Positions 5,583-9,580 of a DNA stretch of 9,580 nt are shown piece by piece. Source of the stretch: an uncultured bacterium (lineage in GTDB: Bacteria; Bacillota; Clostridia; Lachnospirales; Lachnospiraceae). The stretch lies in contig CAJMON010000095.1 in the NCBI GenBank assembly GCA_905214955.1, forward strand, positions 1 through 9,580. The letters are read 5' to 3'. The first letter of the stretch is position 1, and each line of letters starts with the position of its first letter. The notes under the pieces are model-generated. The model saw only the letters and a list, made by a program, of their open reading frames with translations, was not told the DNA's origin and ran no database searches. The translations under genes and the position numbers were made by a program.

Positions 5583-7073
5583 TTATTTGTAGAGAAGAAT
5601 GGGAATGTTGGCTTCCATCTGGTCATAAATGGCAGCGGCCACATCCAGAGGAAGGTTCACGCATCCGTGGGAGCCAACCGTAAGGTAAAGGTCTCCGCCG
5701 AAAGCAGACTGCCAGGTGGCATCGTGAAGTCCCTGCCCGTCGTGGAAAGGCATCCAATACTGGACTTCTACATCCCAGGTATTGCTGTCATCGGTTCCCT
5801 GATTCTTCAGGTTGAAGGGGCTGGCCTTGTAGGCAATGGGGAAAAGGCCGGTGGCTGTTTCACGCTCCGGGGTAGGCTTTCCGGTGATCACCGGGCTGGA
5901 AACCACTAAGGAGCCATTGCGGTAGAACCAGAGGAACTGGTTGGTTAAGTCTACTTCCACATAGTTTCCATTTAAGTCATCCACACCGTTGCGGCTGAAT
6001 CCTTCATGGGAATATAGAGGTTCCCGTTCTACTGTCAGACCGGCGTTTAAGTTGTCCCGAAGCTGAGTAACTTCCCCTGCCTGGTCAATTTCGTATCCAT
6101 AGCCGCTGTCGCTGATGTTGATGGTCGTGCCGGAACTGGTGGTAAAGCTGCGCTGGGTGTAGTAGGTATCGTAGGTATTGGCCATGTCAGAGACATATGC
6201 AGCGATCTTGTCTTCATCTAGGCAGGCATCGTTTCCATCAATGATCAGCCAGTCCTGTACGGTATCCCAGTCAACCACTTCTTTTTCATCGCCGAAATCA
6301 TAGGTGACAGATGCTTTGCAGTAGCGGTTGTAAATCTTCATCAGCCGGTTCATGTCCGGATCATCCTTGGTGACAGAAGGCTGCTTGTACAGAGAAGCAG
6401 GAACATCCACTACCAGATTTAAGGAAGTACCGGAAAAATTGGCACTGGAAAGGGCGGTCTGTACCAGAGAGCGGAGACTGTCATCGTCCAGTTCATTTCC
6501 GTAAACTTCCGGCTGGATGGAATAGGAACCGTCCCTGAAGATCAATTCGGCGTCCTGGCTGGGGATCCGCTTTACATTCAGATTCTTGACCTGGATGATG
6601 TCCTGGAATGCATTGTCATCCAGGGTGATGGGAATTTCAATCTGGGAACTGTTGGAAGTAAACAGATTCACCAGAAGCTCCAGACGCTGATTTTTCATGC
6701 AGTCCTGAATGTTGGCAAGAAGTTTGGCTTCATCAATGCGGCATCCGAGGTCAGAGAGGGAAGTGGTGAGAACCGTGCTTCCATTTTCCCGGATTTCCAG
6801 TGTGGAAGACTGGTACGCATCCACGAACAGCTGCATGGCTTCTTCAGCCGTCTTTTCGGAAACGTCATATCCATTTAATGTAGAATTTTTCAGAAACAGG
6901 GAGCTGTTTGCCTGGGTAAAGAACAGATACCCGACAGAGGCTATCGCTGCCAGTAATATCAGATTAATAAAGACCACAAGAATCCTTTTTTTCGCTTTTT
7001 TTCTTCTCTTTTTCATTTGCTGATCTCTTTCCATAAGTAATGATAATGCTACGGATTGCTTCGCAGTTTTCAT
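5583..7073 (-). CDS. L,D-transpeptidase (YkuD) with N-terminal peptidoglycan-binding-like region
   Basis: This membrane-anchored cell-wall enzyme should form 3-3 peptidoglycan cross-links or attach substrates to stem peptides. After a basic cytoplasmic start (KKRRKKAKKR) comes one transmembrane helix (ILVVFINLILLAAIASVGYLFF). A long extracytoplasmic region of about 310 residues follows, resembling the tandem domains (PG_binding_4 type) often preceding YkuD in Clostridia. The C-terminal 127 residues are the YkuD domain, with the conserved His in GLHDATW and the catalytic Cys in SHGCVNLP (codon 5661-5663). The longest frame starts at 7124, but its promoter lies at 7092-7120 and that ATG has no ribosome binding site. 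I therefore use ATG 7073 (496 residues, AGGA nearby). ATG 7016, just before the basic stretch and preceded by GGAAAGAG, is another possibility. It is convergent with the ATPase remnant and divergent from the next operon. Confidence 0.93.
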   Translation of the reverse strand: MKTAKQSVALSLLMERDQQMKKRRKKAKKRILVVFINLILLAAIASVGYLFFTQANSSLFLKNSTLNGYDVSEKTAEEAMQLFVDAYQSSTLEIRENGSTVLTTSLSDLGCRIDEAKLLANIQDCMKNQRLELLVNLFTSNSSQIEIPITLDDNAFQDIIQVKNLNVKRIPSQDAELIFRDGSYSIQPEVYGNELDDDSLRSLVQTALSSANFSGTSLNLVVDVPASLYKQPSVTKDDPDMNRLMKIYNRYCKASVTYDFGDEKEVVDWDTVQDWLIIDGNDACLDEDKIAAYVSDMANTYDTYYTQRSFTTSSGTTINISDSGYGYEIDQAGEVTQLRDNLNAGLTVEREPLYSHEGFSRNGVDDLNGNYVEVDLTNQFLWFYRNGSLVVSSPVITGKPTPERETATGLFPIAYKASPFNLKNQGTDDSNTWDVEVQYWMPFHDGQGLHDATWQSAFGGDLYLTVGSHGCVNLPLDVAAAIYDQMEANIPILLYK

Positions 7074-7091
7074 GCTTTTGATCCTAGCATT

Positions 7092-7120
7092 ATTATAGGG
7101 TACGGTTTTGGAAAAATCAA
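7092..7120 (-). promoter_or_regulatory. Promoter of the L,D-transpeptidase gene
   Basis: Read on the - strand, TTGATT (7115-7120) and TATAAT (7092-7097) are spaced by exactly 17 bases. Transcription would begin near 7085, some 12 bases before the ATG ending at 7073. This excludes translation from the ATG at 7124 from this promoter. Confidence 0.7.
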
Positions 7121-7394
7121 TCATTGCGGAGGTTTTCTATCAATTATAAGGAAAGATTAAGAAATGTTTCGAAAAGAAAAGGGAGTAAAAAAGGAGAGCC
7201 GGGAGAATGTGCTGCATTTTCCCGGCAAGTAAATGAAAAAGATTAAGTAATGAAAAAGTTTTATTTGTTCTATCTATGTAAAAAAGCTTGTTTGCTTTGT
7301 ATGAATCCATCATATCGTGAACTTGTGAAGCCTTTGTGGCGAGATTTTGAAGAATCTGTGAAAAGAAATTGTGGAATGCCAGACAGGAACATGG
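7121..7394. other. AT-rich divergent intergenic region
   Basis: No gene is seen here; reading frames on the - strand are phenylalanine- and serine-rich artefacts of A-rich DNA without start signals. The region holds an isolated strong hairpin (7198-7226). It also holds a 14-of-15 direct repeat, AAAGATTAAG(A/T)AATG at 7152-7166 and 7238-7252, flanking that hairpin. AATGAAAAAG occurs twice 17 bases apart (7232, 7249). The repeats may be regulator sites or simply reflect biased composition. Confidence 0.5.
7198..7226 (-). terminator. Isolated intergenic hairpin, terminator-like on the - strand
   Basis: GCCGGGAGAATG and CATTTTCCCGGC form a 12-bp stem (one wobble) with a TGCTG loop. On the - strand a run of six T residues follows five bases after the stem; on the + strand none follows. 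No gene ends here, so it may insulate the L,D-transpeptidase promoter from antisense transcription, or mark the end of a lost gene or small RNA. Confidence 0.4.
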
Positions 7395-7400
7395 TAAAAT
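7392..7400 (+). promoter_or_regulatory. Possible extended -10 promoter of the DUF5722-like operon
   Basis: TGGTAAAAT fits an extended -10 (TGn plus TAAAAT, 7395-7400) 51 bases ahead of the start codon. The -35 is poor: TTGTGG (7369-7374) sits 20 bases upstream, rather far. It is assigned mainly because no better candidate is present. Confidence 0.3.
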
Positions 7401-7450
7401 AAAAGAATAGGAATCGGAAAAAGAAAATAAAAAAATTGGGGGAAACAAGC

Positions 7451-9175
7451 ATGAAAAGAGGAAAGTTGTTTGCAGCATTGCTGGCAGCGGCGGTATTGAT
7501 GGGTAGTCCCTTAGCGGGCAGCATTTCAGAACAGAAAGCATCCGCAGAGGAAGTGATCGTCATCAGTGAAAATGGTGGAGAAAGTCAGAATAATCAGAAA
7601 ATTATTTCCGGAGAAGTGACAGAAGACGGAGAAGTTCTGTTTGCAGCGAAAGCACCTGCCACCACATCAGCCGCCAAGCTGAATGTGTGCCGGGGAGAAA
7701 GCACCGGAAAGATCCGGATCCAGGCAAGAGTGAGCCGGCCGGTGAAGAGTAAGGACAACTACTATTATCTGTGCCGGGTGAATGCGGATGGAGATCCGGA
7801 AACCATTGTGCAGAAAGTGAAAAAAGTAAAATCCGGCACCCAGAATCTGAAATTTATCCTGAACACAGACGGACATCCGGAGTATGTGATGAACCGGTAC
7901 TGCATTGCAGTTAAGACACAGAAAGGGAAGAAAATGGCCTGCTATACCAGGATCAGTTCTCCGAAAAATGTGGAAACTCCAGAAAAAGTAGCTGCCAATA
8001 AGGCAAAATACAAAGTACCGAAAACAAAAAAAGGCCTTCAGACAGTGGATATTAGTGAGCTGACCAAGACAAAAAGCAAGACTGCTTTCTGTAATCTTCA
8101 GATGTCCACGGTCATGACCAAAAGTGCGGAAACCATTCCTTATGAATACAATGGAAAGACGTATTATTTCAGCCAGATTGGCGGCTACCGGCTGTATGTA
8201 AGCCAGTGCAACCAGAAAGGTATTCAGGTGACCATGCAGATCATGCTGGACTGGACAGACGCTACGAAAGATGTGATCGCGGCCTCCAGTCCCCAGGCAG
8301 GTTCCAGCTTTTATGCCTGGGATGCACTGACTCCGGCATCCAGACAGAAGATGGAAGCAGTGTTTGCGTTTCTTGGAGAGATGTTTGGCCAGGATGACTG
8401 CTATGTGAGCAACTGGATTCTGGGAAATGAGGTCAACAGCTGCAATTCCTGGAACAATCCTGGAAATATGAATAAAACGGAGTATGTGAAGCAGTATTCT
8501 GAAGCGTTACGCTGCCTGTACAATGCCGTGCGGGCCAACCGGTCCAGTTCCAAAGTGTTCATGTGCGTGGACCAGCTGTGGAACTTAAGAGTGCAGGGCT
8601 ACGGAGCCAAAGAGATCATTGACGGTGTGGCTGGAAGGCTGAAACGAATTCAGAAAAATGTAGAATGGAATCTGGCGTACCACGCATATCCTTTCCCACT
8701 GACGGACTGCCGTTTCTGGCTGTCAGCAAGCAACCCGGATTATGGACATTATATGACCAACAGCACCAGCTCACCGGTAGTCAGCCTGAACAACTTAAGC
8801 GTGATGACCAAGTACATCCGGAATAAATATGGTTCCAATACCCGTGTAATTCTCTCAGAGCAGGGATTTACTTCCACACAGAGCCAGCAGGATCAGGCGG
8901 CAGCCATTGCACTGGGCTATTATATTGCTGCCTGTGATCCCATGGTAGATGCATTTATTATCCGGAGCTATGCAGATACGGCCGATGAAATGGCACAGGG
9001 CCTGCATATGGGACTGGCAGGAAAGAAAGCGATGAAAGTTTTCCAGCACATGGATTCGTCCAGTTCTTTAAAATATGCGGAAAAATATTTAAAGAGTCAG
9101 GTAGGAGCAGGCTGGAAGAGCTGGGTACCGGGATTTTCCACATCTAAGATTACCAAGACTTACAGAAAAGGATAA
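7451..9175 (+). CDS. Secreted DUF5722-like protein, predicted clan GH-A-type glycoside hydrolase
   Basis: This is a 574-residue exported protein. ATG 7451, with GGGGG (7438-7442) eight bases upstream, gives a classic signal peptide: MKRGK, a hydrophobic core, and probable cleavage after KASA near residue 34. The in-frame TTG at 7436 would place the ribosome binding site inside the gene. A strand-rich domain at about 65-165 is followed by a barrel-like region to the end, which I recognise as DUF5722. WILGNEVN places E327 after an Asn, as in the acid/base NE motif of clan GH-A glycosidases. ILSEQGF places E470 as a candidate nucleophile 143 residues later. YHAYPFP lies between them, as active-site aromatics often do. 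The retaining-glycosidase role is inferred and the substrate is unknown. It stands 24 bases ahead of a GH13 gene with no terminator between, so they are probably co-transcribed. Confidence 0.85.
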   Translation: MKRGKLFAALLAAAVLMGSPLAGSISEQKASAEEVIVISENGGESQNNQKIISGEVTEDGEVLFAAKAPATTSAAKLNVCRGESTGKIRIQARVSRPVKSKDNYYYLCRVNADGDPETIVQKVKKVKSGTQNLKFILNTDGHPEYVMNRYCIAVKTQKGKKMACYTRISSPKNVETPEKVAANKAKYKVPKTKKGLQTVDISELTKTKSKTAFCNLQMSTVMTKSAETIPYEYNGKTYYFSQIGGYRLYVSQCNQKGIQVTMQIMLDWTDATKDVIAASSPQAGSSFYAWDALTPASRQKMEAVFAFLGEMFGQDDCYVSNWILGNEVNSCNSWNNPGNMNKTEYVKQYSEALRCLYNAVRANRSSSKVFMCVDQLWNLRVQGYGAKEIIDGVAGRLKRIQKNVEWNLAYHAYPFPLTDCRFWLSASNPDYGHYMTNSTSSPVVSLNNLSVMTKYIRNKYGSNTRVILSEQGFTSTQSQQDQAAAIALGYYIAACDPMVDAFIIRSYADTADEMAQGLHMGLAGKKAMKVFQHMDSSSSLKYAEKYLKSQVGAGWKSWVPGFSTSKITKTYRKG

Positions 9176-9185
9176 CAAAACGGGC

Positions 9186-9191
9186 AGGAGG
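9186..9191 (+). promoter_or_regulatory. Strong ribosome binding site of the GH13 gene
   Basis: A perfect AGGAGG lies eight bases before ATG 9200, within the 24-base gap after the preceding stop codon. It fixes the start and supports translation from a shared operon transcript. Confidence 0.85.
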
Positions 9192-9199
9192 AAACATTC

Positions 9200-9580
9200 A
9201 TGAAGAAAAAATGGTGGCATAATAAAACAGCATATCAGATTTATCCGAAGAGTTTTTACGATTCCAACGGAGATGGAATCGGAGATCTTCCAGGTATCAT
9301 TTCCAAATTGGATTACTTAAAAGCACTGGGGGTGGACATTGTGTGGCTGTCCCCGGTATACCGGTCGCCTTTCGCAGATCAGGGATATGACATAGCAGAT
9401 TATTATGCCATTGATCCCAAATTCGGCACCATGGAAGATATGGAGACACTGATCGCTGAAGCGAAAAAACGGGACATGTATATTGTTATGGACCTGGTGG
9501 TAAACCACTGTTCTGATGAACATGAATGGTTCCAGAAAGCCATCCAGGATCCGGATGGGGAATACGGCAATTTCTTCTAT
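9200..9580 (+). CDS. GH13 alpha-glucosidase / oligo-1,6-glucosidase, 5' part only
   Basis: The first 127 codons of an alpha-amylase family enzyme are present; the window ends inside the (beta/alpha)8 barrel, so the catalytic residues and C-terminal domain are not seen. The opening AYQIYPKSFYDSNGDGIGDL carries the Asp-rich calcium loop (D21, N23, D25, D29) typical of the oligo-1,6-glucosidase, alpha-glucosidase and trehalose-6-phosphate hydrolase group. QGYDIADY (61-68) and the conserved region I DLVVNH (98-103) follow. There is no signal peptide, so it acts in the cytoplasm on imported alpha-glucosides. Which substrate, sucrose, isomaltose, maltose or trehalose-6-phosphate, cannot be told from this part. 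It follows the secreted DUF5722-like gene in a likely operon. Confidence 0.95.
   Translation, partial: MKKKWWHNKTAYQIYPKSFYDSNGDGIGDLPGIISKLDYLKALGVDIVWLSPVYRSPFADQGYDIADYYAIDPKFGTMEDMETLIAEAKKRDMYIVMDLVVNHCSDEHEWFQKAIQDPDGEYGNFFY

Noticed and set aside
7436..7450. TTG start adding five residues to the DUF5722-like protein
   Set aside because: The G-rich ribosome binding site overlaps it, and ATG 7451 gives a normal signal peptide.
7140..7563. Two - strand frames of 97-133 codons across the divergent intergenic region
   Set aside because: Phe/Ser-rich translation of A-rich non-coding DNA; they overlap the promoter and start of the DUF5722-like gene.

Overview
The window reads as chromosomal DNA of a low-to-mid GC Gram-positive anaerobe, most likely a gut Lachnospiraceae (Clostridia). 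The signs are strong AGGAGG-type ribosome binding sites, compact genes with T-tract hairpin terminators, a single-anchor YkuD L,D-transpeptidase with a long N-terminal binding region, a His-less HPr-like protein in front of ftsH, and a secreted DUF5722-type protein next to a GH13 alpha-glucosidase. The genus is inferred from gene style only.

Left part (1-4343, all + strand): an L-lactate/2-hydroxyacid dehydrogenase family gene; a small HPr-like protein lacking the phosphorylatable histidine; ftsH with a clear TTGTTT-17-TATAAT promoter; and a single-pass membrane protein with an extracytoplasmic domain of unknown function. A strong terminator ends this block at 4314-4343.

Middle part (4344-5515): this is the most unusual stretch. 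About 370 bases of hairpin-rich sequence without a convincing gene lead into a Fur-like 7-1-7 box (4723-4737). Next comes a TTGACA hexamer followed at once by a 7-4-7 dyad of MerR-operator geometry (4758-4780). This runs directly into the middle of a heavy-metal P-type ATPase gene. The ATPase has lost its N-terminal half and carries two further apparent in-frame internal deletions, one removing the DKTGT phosphorylation site. I read it as a collapsed metal-homeostasis locus: control elements and an ATPase remnant fused by deletions.

Right part (5522-9580): a hairpin terminator separates the ATPase remnant from a convergent L,D-transpeptidase gene on the - strand. That gene's promoter lies inside its longest open frame, so the real start is internal. 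A 377-base divergent intergenic region with an isolated 12-bp hairpin follows. A + strand operon then begins with a secreted DUF5722-like protein with paired glutamates resembling a clan GH-A glycosidase active site, and continues with a GH13 alpha-glucosidase cut by the window end. The last two genes plausibly cooperate: outside glycan cleavage, then intracellular alpha-glucoside hydrolysis.
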